NCBI GenBank assembly: GCA_902763805.1
Contig: CACWTN010000010.1
Coordinates: 1-63,195, forward strand
Length of the DNA: 63,195 bases
Direction of reading: 5' to 3'
Source of the DNA: an uncultured bacterium
GTDB lineage: Bacteria; Cyanobacteriota; Vampirovibrionia; Gastranaerophilales; Gastranaerophilaceae
Below the pieces are notes generated by a model. It was not told the DNA's origin. It saw nothing but the letters and a program-made list of their open reading frames with translations, and made no database searches. Shown here piece by piece: positions 46,393 through 55,622 of the stretch (position 1 is its first letter; every line of letters begins with the position of its first letter). The position numbers and the translations under genes are program-made.

Positions 46393-48975
46393 ATGGGAAT
46401 GGCAGCTTCACAGGCAAGATATTTAGCATTAACGGCAAGGAAAACCAATACCGAATGGGAAGGTCAGCAGATTAACCAGGCAAGAACGGCACTTGCAAAC
46501 CAGAGTGCAAATTTGTTCAATCAACTGCTTGGAATGGAAGTGCCGAATGCACCGAAGACGTCTGATTACACAAAAATACAGTATTCTTATTCCGATGGTA
46601 AAAATGATTCCGTGTTTGAAGACTGGCATCAGATTAATACGGTTAACCCGAATTATAATTACGTCGTATCCCATTATTATATGGCTGATGTGTTTACAGG
46701 CATACAGCGGCTTTTAACCGATCCTGAGGTTCAGCTTAATAATGTAATGAACAAAATGGAATATGATAATGTTACGACAAAATTATCAAAAGACGAAAAT
46801 CAAAATCTGAATGTTACATATAAGATTAATGACTATGACCATAATCAGTCTTATGACAAGATAACGGCTGCTCAGATAGAAGGTGATGATAAACTGAAAT
46901 CATCACTCGAAGCATTTGAAGAATACGCAGGACTTTTAAAAGCGGATGGTTCTTTAAGCACTGACGGAATATACGGTTATAAAGATGATGACAGTGTATG
47001 GCATTTCTTTGTGGCTAACGATTATTACAAAATTTATGAAGCTGATGCAACAAGTAAATATGTTAAAGATTTTAAGAAAGAACTTGAAATATACGAAACA
47101 GAGAACGGTTTAACTGCAACAGACGGAGAACTCCGTTTTGACGGTATATATAAAACTCAGGATGGAGAAGGTAACTGGAGTTTTATAAATATTGATGATT
47201 ATCAACAGATGTTTCAGGCAAAAGTTGAGGCATCACCTGAATTAAGAACAGCTCTGTACAATTATGAAGATGAAAATAACCTTTTAAACAAATATAAAGT
47301 TCTCAGTTACGATAATGTGTACGGTTATAAGGATGATACAGACACATGGCACTTTAATAATACAAACGGATATAATCCGGTTGTTTATTATGAAGTTGAT
47401 GCTGATGAGGCGCTAAGAACTGCTTTAACAGCCTATGAAACGGAAAATGATTTGCTTGATGCGGATGGTAATCTGAGATATAATGAAATCTTTGCAAAAA
47501 AAGATGAAAACGGAAATTGGACATTTACAAATACAATAGGATACAGTCCTGTTTCAGAGGCTCAGGTTAATGCTGATGAGGAATTAAAAACAGCATTAAC
47601 AACTTATGAAACTGAACAAAATATAATGATTGAAAAAGCTGACCTTACGTATGATAACATATATGGAACTCAGGACGCTGACGGTAACTGGAGTTTTGTT
47701 CAGCTTAATAACTATTCAAAATTTGTACCTGAAGATATTGAAGCTGCAGGCAGTGAGGCTTTGAAGAAAGCTGCAACAGAGTATGAAATAGCAAATGATT
47801 TAATGGTAACAGAGCCGGAACTTACTTTTGACGGCATATACAGCTATAAAAAACCTGACGGAAGTTATGGATTTATTAATACAAATGACTATACAACACT
47901 TAATCAGGAAGTTGTAGATGCAGATGAATATTTAAAATATGCATTAACAGTTTATGAAACGGAAAACGGTCTGCTTAATCCGGATGGCAGCCTGACTTAT
48001 GACGGAATATACGGATATAAGGACGGTGCTGGTGTTTGGCAATTTATTAATACGAATGACACCGAGATTTATATGAAGGTTACACCTGAAAGCGTTGATT
48101 ATTCAAAAAATGAAAGTTTAAGGGAAGCATTAACAAAATATGAAACAGAACACAAAATGCTCAAACCTGACGGGTCATTGAATTTTAACGGTATATTCGG
48201 GTATCAGGACAGTGACGGAGAATGGCATTTTGATGTAGATACTGTTACTGAAGCAGTATCATATATAAAAGCAAAAGACTTTATTGATTATTCAATAGCA
48301 TACGGTCCTTCTTTCGTGGGTAACTCTGAACTTCATGAGCTTAATCAGCTTATAGTTGACAGAAATACCGGACTTGATCAGGTAACTGATTTGGCTCAGA
48401 TACTGAAAGATTGTCCTGATTCTGCGGTTAAGAATTACGTAAACTTTGATGATTACGGAAATTTGCAGTATGCAGGAAAAGGTATTTATACATTTGAATT
48501 ATTCGGTCAGACTTATTATACGACTAAAGATGATTTGATGGAAAGTTATAATCATGCCCGTAATGTTAATACCATAGATGATCAGGCAAAACTGGCTTAT
48601 TACAGCGCATCATACGTTCCGCAAAAAATTAAAGAAACAAATCAGGCTTTGATTGAAAAGGATTCTGACGGCAGATTTAAAAATGTCAAGTTTGAAAATG
48701 ACAGTGCGGTATACAACCTTAATGTAGAAGAAGTCCTTAATGAACAGGCATACAACGATGCAATGAATGCGTATCTTAATAAAAAGGCACAGTACGAAAA
48801 AACAATTGCAGATATTAATGCCAAAACTTCTATTATTCAAAAAGAAGACAGAACTCTTGAACTTCGTTTAAAACAGCTTGATACCGAACAGCATGCGCTT
48901 GCGACAGAGATGGATGCCGTTAAGAAGGTTATTAAAGATAATATCGAAAAGACCTTCAAGACATTCTCCGACTAG
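46393..48975 (+). CDS. Repeat protein with eight tandem units (GMAASQARYL N-terminus)
   Basis: 860 aa. Starts MGMAASQARYLALTARKTNT, an N-terminal motif I have come to associate with uncultured Gastranaerophilales proteins (memory, not checked). Residues about 165-620 are eight imperfect repeats of about 58 aa, each of the form ALTxYETENxLL-DGSLxYDGIYGYKD-GxWxFINTNDY. The last 150 residues form a helical coiled-coil tail ending KTFKTFSD. No signal peptide. Ribosome-binding site AGGAGAG. A standard-looking TTGACT box (46340) with a poor -10 precedes it. The repeated aromatic-rich module could be a glycan- or surface-binding array; function unknown. Confidence 0.82.
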   Translation: MGMAASQARYLALTARKTNTEWEGQQINQARTALANQSANLFNQLLGMEVPNAPKTSDYTKIQYSYSDGKNDSVFEDWHQINTVNPNYNYVVSHYYMADVFTGIQRLLTDPEVQLNNVMNKMEYDNVTTKLSKDENQNLNVTYKINDYDHNQSYDKITAAQIEGDDKLKSSLEAFEEYAGLLKADGSLSTDGIYGYKDDDSVWHFFVANDYYKIYEADATSKYVKDFKKELEIYETENGLTATDGELRFDGIYKTQDGEGNWSFINIDDYQQMFQAKVEASPELRTALYNYEDENNLLNKYKVLSYDNVYGYKDDTDTWHFNNTNGYNPVVYYEVDADEALRTALTAYETENDLLDADGNLRYNEIFAKKDENGNWTFTNTIGYSPVSEAQVNADEELKTALTTYETEQNIMIEKADLTYDNIYGTQDADGNWSFVQLNNYSKFVPEDIEAAGSEALKKAATEYEIANDLMVTEPELTFDGIYSYKKPDGSYGFINTNDYTTLNQEVVDADEYLKYALTVYETENGLLNPDGSLTYDGIYGYKDGAGVWQFINTNDTEIYMKVTPESVDYSKNESLREALTKYETEHKMLKPDGSLNFNGIFGYQDSDGEWHFDVDTVTEAVSYIKAKDFIDYSIAYGPSFVGNSELHELNQLIVDRNTGLDQVTDLAQILKDCPDSAVKNYVNFDDYGNLQYAGKGIYTFELFGQTYYTTKDDLMESYNHARNVNTIDDQAKLAYYSASYVPQKIKETNQALIEKDSDGRFKNVKFENDSAVYNLNVEEVLNEQAYNDAMNAYLNKKAQYEKTIADINAKTSIIQKEDRTLELRLKQLDTEQHALATEMDAVKKVIKDNIEKTFKTFSD
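46891..48249 (+). repeat. Eight tandem protein-coding repeats, about 174 bp each
   Basis: Unit starts are near 46891, 47056, 47239, 47407, 47581, 47758, 47929 and 48115 (spacing 165-186 bp). The core GIYGYKD (or GIYKTQD, NVYGYKD, EIFAKKD and so on) recurs once per unit. DNA similarity is low, so the repeats are old and maintained at the protein level. Confidence 0.85.
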
Positions 48976-48984
48976 GTGTAAATA

Positions 48985-50508
48985 TTACGCTTTGCCGCAA
49001 TATTTTGAAAGTCTGTTGTATTCATTTATTAATAACTGTTTTGAAGGATATGATTCTATGTTGTCCCAAGGAAGGGCTTCATTGAAATCAAAACCGTCAA
49101 CTGATTTTGTGATATCAATATTGAGGTTTTTTACGGCAGACTTGTACGCTCCGATTTTAGCGCCAGACTTGTAAACCTCAATAAGCATAGGTGTAATATT
49201 TTCATCCGAACGGGACAATACAGTCTGCCAGTAATCCCATTTTGCACTTGAAAATTTTGAAGAAACGCCGAGCTTTGATAACTCTTTTTCCAGATACTTT
49301 TGTTTTTTCTCAAGAGTTTTTGTATCTTCTCTTTTTGACCATTGGAATGGGGTTTGAGGCTTTGGTACAAAAGTAGAGAAAGAAAACTCTATGTTAAAAC
49401 CTTTATTTTGCTCCTTAATTTTTTTTGCAAGGTTTAAAAACTCTTTGATGTCATCTTCCGTTTCTGTCGGCAGTCCGAGCATTGAATATATTTTAAGTCC
49501 TTTTAAACCGTTTTCTCTTGCTGTTTTTACGGCATTAAGAATTTGTTCTTCATTAATATTCTTGTTAATAAATTTTCTTAATCTTTCGCTGGCAGCTTCA
49601 ATGGCTATAGTCGAGTGCTTTTGTCCTCCTGCGACAAGGGTGTTGACCATATCAGGCGAAACGGAGTCTGTTCTTAATGATGAAATGCCGAGTTCAATTT
49701 CTTGTCCGCGTTCTATTTTGTCCTTTATGTATTTCATTATGTCATTAAATCTCGGATGTGCGCTGATTTGCGCTCCTAAGAGAGCAATTTTGTTTGTGTA
49801 TTTGAGCCCCAGCTCTATACATTCGATTATTTTGTCGTATTCGTAACTTCTGAACGGAAGGTTTGTGTACGATGCCGTGCAGAATGCACACCTGTTCATG
49901 CAGCCTCTTGCAACTTCTATGATAAATGTATTTTTAAAATAGCTTTTGTCTGTAATAACAGGGGTGTAAATTACGTTATTTAATGAAACGGAAGTTCTTT
50001 TAACCTTGTTTTTTAAAGAAGGAATGTATATTCCGTCAAGCTCTGAGAGCTTTTTAAGCGTATCGGCTTTCGAGAGTTTCAGCATAAGAATGTCAAGAAT
50101 CTTTTCAAAAACATCTTCTCCGTCACCGATAATAATAAAATCAAAAAATGCGGAATAAGGTGCAGGGTTTGTTGTAAGAACCGGCCCGCCCGCAAAAATA
50201 AGCGGAGTATTTTCATCTCTGTCTTTAGAATAAAAAGGAATTTTTAGTTTATCCAGTATCTCCAATACACCCAAATAATCAAAGTCAAATGACATCGAAA
50301 AAGACAACGAATCAATATTTTGCGGATTAACGCAGATATTATCGGTGGATATTCTGACTGCATTTATACCATCTTTTGTATCGGCAATCTTGTAAAGCCA
50401 GAGATACCCCAGAGATGATAGCGCAAATTCCTCTATGGCAGGATATGCCATTACGTGATTATATTCACCTGTATTTGAAACGTACATTTTCATATTACTA
50501 ATATACAT
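48985..50508 (-). CDS. Radical SAM protein (B12-binding-type, CxxxCxxC)
   Basis: 507 aa. An N-terminal Rossmann-like domain (about 1-190, with LIFAGGPVLTTNPAPYSAFF and IIGDGEDVF) like a degenerate B12-binding fold, then the radical SAM motif CMNRCAFC (about 204-211) and core strands IALLGAQIS, IAIEAASERLRKFINK, GLKIYSMLGLPTETEDDIKE. It resembles TIGR03960-type proteins without the C-terminal DUF2344 part. Reaction unknown. Overlaps the upstream AI-2E transporter gene by one base, so the two form an operon on the minus strand. Confidence 0.85.
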   Translation of the reverse strand: MYISNMKMYVSNTGEYNHVMAYPAIEEFALSSLGYLWLYKIADTKDGINAVRISTDNICVNPQNIDSLSFSMSFDFDYLGVLEILDKLKIPFYSKDRDENTPLIFAGGPVLTTNPAPYSAFFDFIIIGDGEDVFEKILDILMLKLSKADTLKKLSELDGIYIPSLKNKVKRTSVSLNNVIYTPVITDKSYFKNTFIIEVARGCMNRCAFCTASYTNLPFRSYEYDKIIECIELGLKYTNKIALLGAQISAHPRFNDIMKYIKDKIERGQEIELGISSLRTDSVSPDMVNTLVAGGQKHSTIAIEAASERLRKFINKNINEEQILNAVKTARENGLKGLKIYSMLGLPTETEDDIKEFLNLAKKIKEQNKGFNIEFSFSTFVPKPQTPFQWSKREDTKTLEKKQKYLEKELSKLGVSSKFSSAKWDYWQTVLSRSDENITPMLIEVYKSGAKIGAYKSAVKNLNIDITKSVDGFDFNEALPWDNIESYPSKQLLINEYNRLSKYCGKA

Positions 50509-51539
50509 TAATTAACGTTTTTGATATAGAGTTCCTCGAGCAGTACACAGAATGTTGCGGCAATAGCCGGAGCAAACACAAGTCCGATTAATCCGAGATA
50601 CTGTGCTGTTACAAGCAGGAAAAAGTATATTATAAGCGGATGTAAATCTAAAAGTTTGCCGAATATGTAAGGTCTTACCAAATTATTTTCTGCCCACTGT
50701 GCGAAAAAGAACAGTAATGTAACGAGTCCTATTTTTAAAGCGCTCAATTTGCATACGGCAATAAGTATTATAACAAAGGCAATAGCGGGTCCTATGATTG
50801 GAACTAAGTCAAACAAAGCCGTAATTAATCCCAGTATCAGCGCATAGTCTACACCAAGCAAAGCCAGTCCAAGAAAAACAATAAAACCTAAGCTGAAAAT
50901 TGTTACTATGGTTGCCAAAACGTAACCGCCGACTTTTTGTGATATTGTTTCAATAATATCTTCTGCCTTTTGTTTTATGTTATGAGGAAATAACCGCAGA
51001 ACTCCTTTTTTTACGGTATCTTTATCTGCAAGAAAATAATAAATTATAATGCAGGCAGCCAGAAAATAGATAAAAAATTCGGCTATATTTTTGCTGAATG
51101 TAATAGATTTGTCAACGATATTTGTTGTAACATCAGAGGTTGAAGATACCAGAGCTCCGAGGTCTATCTCATTAAGATTTGCGTTTGTCAAAAACGGTAA
51201 GCCTGCAATAAAGGCTTTTGTGTGTTCAAATCTTTCAGGAAATGTTCCAATAAACGAACTTATTTCGTGTCCGCCCGTAACAAGAATCGGAACAAAAAAC
51301 AGAAAACCGATAAACAGTGTTCCTATAAGTACAATTGCGGAAGCCGCCGGTCTTGATAGTTTTTTATGTCTAGAGCAGATTTTATCAACAATTGGATTCA
51401 GAGAACACGAAATGACGAAAGCCGCAAAGAAAAGAATTGCGATATCCTTAATCTGTGCCATAAAAACTATAAACAATATGGCTAAAACAAGGAATATAAA
51501 ATTTTTTATACCAACATATTTTGAAAAAAGGCTTACCAT
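50508..51539 (-). CDS. AI-2E/PerM-family membrane transporter
   Basis: 343 aa with seven to eight membrane helices. The AI-2E exporter (PerM/YdiK) signatures are seen: ALILGLITALFDLVPIIGPA (about 237-256) and LVRPYIFGKLLDLHPLIIYF (about 290-309). The family has been tied to export of small molecules or Na+/H+ exchange; the substrate here is unknown. Operon with the radical SAM gene. Divergent from the ABC ATPase gene (99-bp gap). Confidence 0.92.
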   Translation of the reverse strand: MVSLFSKYVGIKNFIFLVLAILFIVFMAQIKDIAILFFAAFVISCSLNPIVDKICSRHKKLSRPAASAIVLIGTLFIGFLFFVPILVTGGHEISSFIGTFPERFEHTKAFIAGLPFLTNANLNEIDLGALVSSTSDVTTNIVDKSITFSKNIAEFFIYFLAACIIIYYFLADKDTVKKGVLRLFPHNIKQKAEDIIETISQKVGGYVLATIVTIFSLGFIVFLGLALLGVDYALILGLITALFDLVPIIGPAIAFVIILIAVCKLSALKIGLVTLLFFFAQWAENNLVRPYIFGKLLDLHPLIIYFFLLVTAQYLGLIGLVFAPAIAATFCVLLEELYIKNVN

Positions 51540-51638
51540 AAAACCCCCTGACGTTATATTCTTACACTACGCTATGATAACATAAAATTACCCTTTCATA
51601 TATTCTATTTCAAAAAAAATAATGATAAAATAATAAGT

Positions 51639-52421
51639 ATGGGTAATATTTTGGAAATCAAAAATTTAACGGTAAAATATACTTCCGTTAATAATGGCGA
51701 AAAAACAACTGTTACAGCAGTTGATAATGTTTCTTTCTCTGTAAAAGAAGGGGAAATATACGCTCTGGCAGGAGAGTCCGGGTGCGGTAAATCAACATTG
51801 TCAAAAGCTGTAACAAAGCTAGTTCCTGTTCATTCGGGAGATGTTTTTTATAAAGGAAAAAGTATTCTAAATCATAATAAAGAAGAAAAAAAAGAGTATC
51901 CGAAACAGGTTCAGATGGTTTTTCAGAATCCGTATTCCAGTCTTAATCCAAAGATGAAAATATTTGATATATTGCGTGAACCGCTTGATATTAATACAAA
52001 TTTATCCCGTGCTGCAAAAAAAAGAATGGTAAAGGATATTATAAAAGATGTTGGTTTGCAGGAATCGGTTTTGGATTTGTATCCGCATGAATTTTCCGGA
52101 GGTCAAAGACAGAGAATCGCAATAGCAAGAGCGCTGATATTAAACCCTGAGTTCCTTATAGCAGATGAACCCGTAAGTGCTTTAGATGCAAGCATTCAGG
52201 CTCAGATAATTAATTTGTTTAAGGATTTGAAAAAAGAAAGAGATTTGACGATATTATTTATATCTCACGACTTAAACGTTATAAGATACCTTGCAGACAG
52301 AGTCGGTATAATGTATTTTGGCAAACTGGTTGAAGAAAACGATACGCTTTCAATCTTTAATTATCCCAAACATGAATACACAAAGACGCTTCTGACTTCG
52401 GCGCCGGTGCTTAAGTCCTAG
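51639..52421 (+). CDS. ABC transporter ATP-binding protein, OppF/DppF type
   Basis: 260 aa. Complete ATPase: Walker A GESGCGKST (about 46-54), Q-loop QMVFQNPYSSLNPKM, signature FSGGQRQRIAIARAL (about 148-162), Walker B FLIADEPVSALDAS (about 171-184), and His-loop ISHDLNVIRY. QNPYSSLNPKM is diagnostic for peptide/nickel (oligopeptide) importers. No permease or binding protein lies nearby, so its partners must be elsewhere. Overlaps the convergent dgt by 4 bp. Confidence 0.93.
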   Translation: MGNILEIKNLTVKYTSVNNGEKTTVTAVDNVSFSVKEGEIYALAGESGCGKSTLSKAVTKLVPVHSGDVFYKGKSILNHNKEEKKEYPKQVQMVFQNPYSSLNPKMKIFDILREPLDINTNLSRAAKKRMVKDIIKDVGLQESVLDLYPHEFSGGQRQRIAIARALILNPEFLIADEPVSALDASIQAQIINLFKDLKKERDLTILFISHDLNVIRYLADRVGIMYFGKLVEENDTLSIFNYPKHEYTKTLLTSAPVLKS

Positions 52422-53458
52422 TGGCTGTTAAAGTTTTCGGCAGCTTTTTTAAGAAGTGTATCATCATTTGCGTGTTCAGCCAGAGGCGCGGGAACAAATA
52501 AATCGAGATATCTTCTTATTGCATACTGGTCTGTCATTCCCGATATATAATCAGAAACAATTTGGGGTATATCTTCTTTGTCATAATATGCCTGAAGGGT
52601 TTCAGTGTAATATTCATAAAGCGACTGAATGATGTTTTTTGCTTTCTTTTCTTCTGCTTTCGCTACCGGGTCAAGGTAAACGTTATCAAACATCCAAGTT
52701 CTGAGTTTTGTAACGTAAAACCAGCCTTCTTCAGACATTGAAACAGTCGGTTTATCCTGAGAATTCAGAATAACATCAGTAATCATTTTCCCCAGACGGG
52801 TTGACTGTTTGGAGGAAAAATATTTTATACAATCCCGGGGTAAATCTTTTTCTGATATGATACCTGCTCTTACGGAATCTTCAATATCGTGGTTGATATA
52901 TGCAATTTTATCTGCATACTGTACAATTTGAGCTTCTGGAGTTTTTGGTTTGTATCCCCATGTATGTGTTAAAATGCCGTCAATTGTTTCTTTGCAGAGA
53001 TTCATATCTTCAAGAACATCAACAACTCTTACAGATTGCAGATTGTGATGAAATCCGTTCGGAAGCAGAGAATCCAGAGTTGCTTCTCCGCAATGCCCGA
53101 ATGGTGTATGTCCCAAATCGTGCCCCAGAGAAATTGCTTCAACTAAATCTTCGTTAAGCCTCAAAGCACGTGCCATAGTTCTTCCGATTTGCGATACTTC
53201 CAGTGTATGTGTCAGCCTTGTTCTGAAATGGTCATTATAAGGTGAGAGAAATACCTGCGTCTTGTGTTTCAGTCTTCTGAACGATTTTGAATGCAGAATT
53301 TTATCGCGGTCACGCTGGAAATTTGTTCTTATTGCAAAATCTTCGACACGTTCACGTTTTCTGCCTTTTGTCTCTTTTGCTTTTGTGGCGTAAGGACTTA
53401 ATATTTCGTATTCACGTTCCTCAAGCTGCTCTTTTATGCTTTTTAACTCTGTGTTCAT
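52418..53458 (-). CDS. dgt: dGTPase-type HD nucleotide hydrolase
   Basis: 346 aa. Deoxynucleotide triphosphohydrolase of the Dgt family: FRRLKHKTQVFLSP (about 60-73), HTLEVSQIGRTMARAL (about 83-98), GHDLGHTPFGHCGEATLD (about 110-127, the HD-motif region), and the later ILTHTWGYKP and DIEDSVRAG. Hydrolyses dGTP or other dNTPs to deoxynucleoside plus triphosphate. The start MNTELKSIKEQLEERE (53458) is taken because family members begin close to QLEERE; an in-frame ATG at 53482 would add 8 residues. A TATAAT box sits between the two ATGs. Divergent from the mgtC-like gene. Confidence 0.92.
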   Translation of the reverse strand: MNTELKSIKEQLEEREYEILSPYATKAKETKGRKRERVEDFAIRTNFQRDRDKILHSKSFRRLKHKTQVFLSPYNDHFRTRLTHTLEVSQIGRTMARALRLNEDLVEAISLGHDLGHTPFGHCGEATLDSLLPNGFHHNLQSVRVVDVLEDMNLCKETIDGILTHTWGYKPKTPEAQIVQYADKIAYINHDIEDSVRAGIISEKDLPRDCIKYFSSKQSTRLGKMITDVILNSQDKPTVSMSEEGWFYVTKLRTWMFDNVYLDPVAKAEEKKAKNIIQSLYEYYTETLQAYYDKEDIPQIVSDYISGMTDQYAIRRYLDLFVPAPLAEHANDDTLLKKAAENFNSH

Positions 53459-53492
53459 ACCACGATTATACAAAATACCCATGTTTTGTAAC

Positions 53493-53519
53493 TACCCTAA
53501 AAGTTGTATTTTAAGGGTA
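53493..53519. promoter_or_regulatory. Inverted repeat around the mgtC -35 box
   Basis: TACCCTAAAA (53493-53502) and TTTTAAGGGTA (53509-53519) face each other with one extra base in the right arm and enclose the -35 box TTGTAT (53504-53509). The placement suits a repressor site for the mgtC-like gene or the divergent dgt gene. No regulator is assigned. Confidence 0.35.
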
Positions 53520-53532
53520 AATATTGTATCAT
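53504..53532 (+). promoter_or_regulatory. Promoter of the mgtC-like gene
   Basis: TTGTAT (53504-53509), a 17-bp spacer, TATCAT (53527-53532), then AGAGGAGAG as ribosome-binding site before the ATG at 53555. A reasonable sigma-70-type match. Confidence 0.45.
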
Positions 53533-53554
53533 AAATGTAAAGAGGAGAGATTAA

Positions 53555-54271
53555 ATGGAATTGTTCAATTTAGACTTTTTAATAAGATTACTTGTCGCAG
53601 TAGCGCTCGGTTTTGCACTCGGTCTTGAAAGAGAACTGACAAACAAATATGCAGGTTTGAGAACTCACATCCTTGTATGTTTGGGCGCCTGCGTTTTTAC
53701 GCTTCTTTCTATATACGGATTTCCGACATTTGCACAGGGTGATAATGTAATTGTAGACCAGGCAACGGGTGTCAGAGATACGGCAAGAATTGCGGCACAG
53801 ATAGTCACAGGTATCGGTTTTATCGGTGCCGGAACCGTATTAAGAAACGGACCGATGGTATTCGGACTTACTACAGCGGCAACTTTGTGGATAGCGGCTA
53901 GTATTGGTATGGCGTGCGGTGCAGGAATGTATGACGTGGCATTTATTTCAACAGTTTTAAGTATCGCAGTGCTTACGATTATACGTATTTTTGAAAGACA
54001 ATTCCTTCCCGGAAACAGTAAACAGGTAAAACGATACAAAATATCAGTTTACTGTAATGTCGATGAAGCAAAAAAAATCTATGATTATCTTATATCAAAG
54101 GTTGATGATATAAGAGATTTTACTTCAAAAAAACTTATTGAAAATCCTCTGAAAACAAAGGTTACAACATCTTTTGAGGTTAACAGCAAAAAGACGATTG
54201 ATGAGATATACGCTTGGTTGAACAATACAACGGATAATGATTCCGTGTCTTTGCAGGAATTAAATGATTAA
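53555..54271 (+). CDS. MgtC/SapB-family membrane protein
   Basis: 238 aa. Four to five N-terminal membrane helices with the MgtC core (ALGFALGLERELTNKYAGLR, about 17-36; THILVCLGACVFTLLSIYGF, about 37-56; ARIAAQIVTGIGFIGAGTVL, about 78-97; VFGLTTAATLWIAASIGMA, about 102-120) and a C-terminal cytoplasmic ACT-like domain (about 155-238). MgtC proteins modulate F-ATPase or magnesium homeostasis; the role in this cell is unknown. Overlaps the TPR gene by 8 bp, so the two are coupled. Confidence 0.93.
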   Translation: MELFNLDFLIRLLVAVALGFALGLERELTNKYAGLRTHILVCLGACVFTLLSIYGFPTFAQGDNVIVDQATGVRDTARIAAQIVTGIGFIGAGTVLRNGPMVFGLTTAATLWIAASIGMACGAGMYDVAFISTVLSIAVLTIIRIFERQFLPGNSKQVKRYKISVYCNVDEAKKIYDYLISKVDDIRDFTSKKLIENPLKTKVTTSFEVNSKKTIDEIYAWLNNTTDNDSVSLQELND

Positions 54272-55622
54272 GGAAAAGAAGAAAGTAAAAAAAAGAAGAG
54301 AGCTTACGCTTAAACAGGAATTGATTATTTATATAAAAACAATAATCATCTCATTCCTGATTGGCGCGCTGATATCATCGGGTCTTACATATCGTGCAAG
54401 GATTGAGATGATTGATAATATGTTTGTCTCAAAAGAAAAACGTATTAAACTTGAACGCAAGGTTGCTCAACAGATAGTTGCAAACGCAGATTTGATAAGT
54501 ACATTAAGTGATAAAAACTATTCGGTAATGATGCATGTCGGCGACTTGTATGAAGCCGCAGGTGATTTACAAAAGGCAGAATATGCGTATTATCTTGCAA
54601 CACAAAAGGCTCCAAACGGAAAATATATTTCCTTCTTAAAACTTACTCTTGTTCTGATATCTCAGAATAAAATGGATGAAGCACACAGAATTATTGATTC
54701 TGTTGATGATATAAACAATTTAAGCTTAATAAGATTTAAGACCAGAGCAAATATTGTAATGGGAGATAAGTATTATTCGGATTCCAAATTCTTAAAAGCA
54801 GTTGATGCTTATGAACAGGCAAATTATTATTACAGCAAGCTGGCAAAAAGAGATAAAGTTGTAAACGAATCAATAAAAAAACGGCTTGTTAAGGCTTATA
54901 TTTCTGCTGCATCAGTAATGATTAAAAACGGATATAATTCAGATGCTGCACGTTTTCTTAAAAAAGCATTAAAATATGATCCGAACAACCTTAAAATACA
55001 GTACAGACTTGCAATTGTTTATGCAGACTTAGATCCGCTTGTTTCAATATCGTATTTCGAACCGCTGATATCAAAAATTCCTCAGGATATAGACAGAGAC
55101 TTTTTCGGCAATGTTCTTATAAAAGCTGCTAATATTATGGATATAGAAGGTAACAGCGTAAAGGCAAAATACTACAGATATAAAATCCATTCGCTTGATG
55201 TATATGCCAAGAATAAGGTTATTTACAAGGAAGACGTGGACATATCACAGGATAGTTTTACAATAAAGAAGGTGTTGTTTAAATATAAATTAAACTCATC
55301 CTATACTCTTATAAATGAATCTACAAATGATATCAAAAATCTGTCGGCAGAGTTCGTTCTTCGTGACGGTGAAGAAACCAAAGAAGTTGTTACATTAAAA
55401 AATTGTATAACAAAAAGACGCCCGTTATTTTCAAACGGCGGTACGGTAAATAATCTGAAGGTTGTTTTCGGAAAAAGTATATACACAAAACGTGAATTGG
55501 AAGAATACTATATAGATGTTTATGTATTTAAAGTACCTGAATATAAAACATATATAGGTTCGTTTAAAGTTCCGCTGCGCACGCGTCAATCGTCAAGAAT
55601 ACGGGTATCACCCCATTTATAA
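54264..55622 (+). CDS. Membrane-anchored TPR-like protein
   Basis: 452 aa. A basic N-terminus (MIKEKKKVKKRRELTLKQEL), one membrane helix (about 22-44), then TPR-type helical repeats at about 85-290 (VGDLYEAAGDLQKAEYAYYL, AARFLKKALKYDPNN) and a C-terminal beta-rich domain (about 330-452). The membrane orientation is probably N-in, putting the repeats outside. Translationally coupled to the mgtC-like gene by an 8-bp overlap. Its 3' end overlaps the convergent gene at 55586 by 37 bp. Possibly an assembly factor; function unknown. Confidence 0.8.
   Translation: MIKEKKKVKKRRELTLKQELIIYIKTIIISFLIGALISSGLTYRARIEMIDNMFVSKEKRIKLERKVAQQIVANADLISTLSDKNYSVMMHVGDLYEAAGDLQKAEYAYYLATQKAPNGKYISFLKLTLVLISQNKMDEAHRIIDSVDDINNLSLIRFKTRANIVMGDKYYSDSKFLKAVDAYEQANYYYSKLAKRDKVVNESIKKRLVKAYISAASVMIKNGYNSDAARFLKKALKYDPNNLKIQYRLAIVYADLDPLVSISYFEPLISKIPQDIDRDFFGNVLIKAANIMDIEGNSVKAKYYRYKIHSLDVYAKNKVIYKEDVDISQDSFTIKKVLFKYKLNSSYTLINESTNDIKNLSAEFVLRDGEETKEVVTLKNCITKRRPLFSNGGTVNNLKVVFGKSIYTKRELEEYYIDVYVFKVPEYKTYIGSFKVPLRTRQSSRIRVSPHL

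Noticed and set aside
46891..48249. CRISPR-like periodic repeat
   Set aside because: The periodicity is protein-level within one open frame; DNA copies are diverged and there are no spacers or cas genes.
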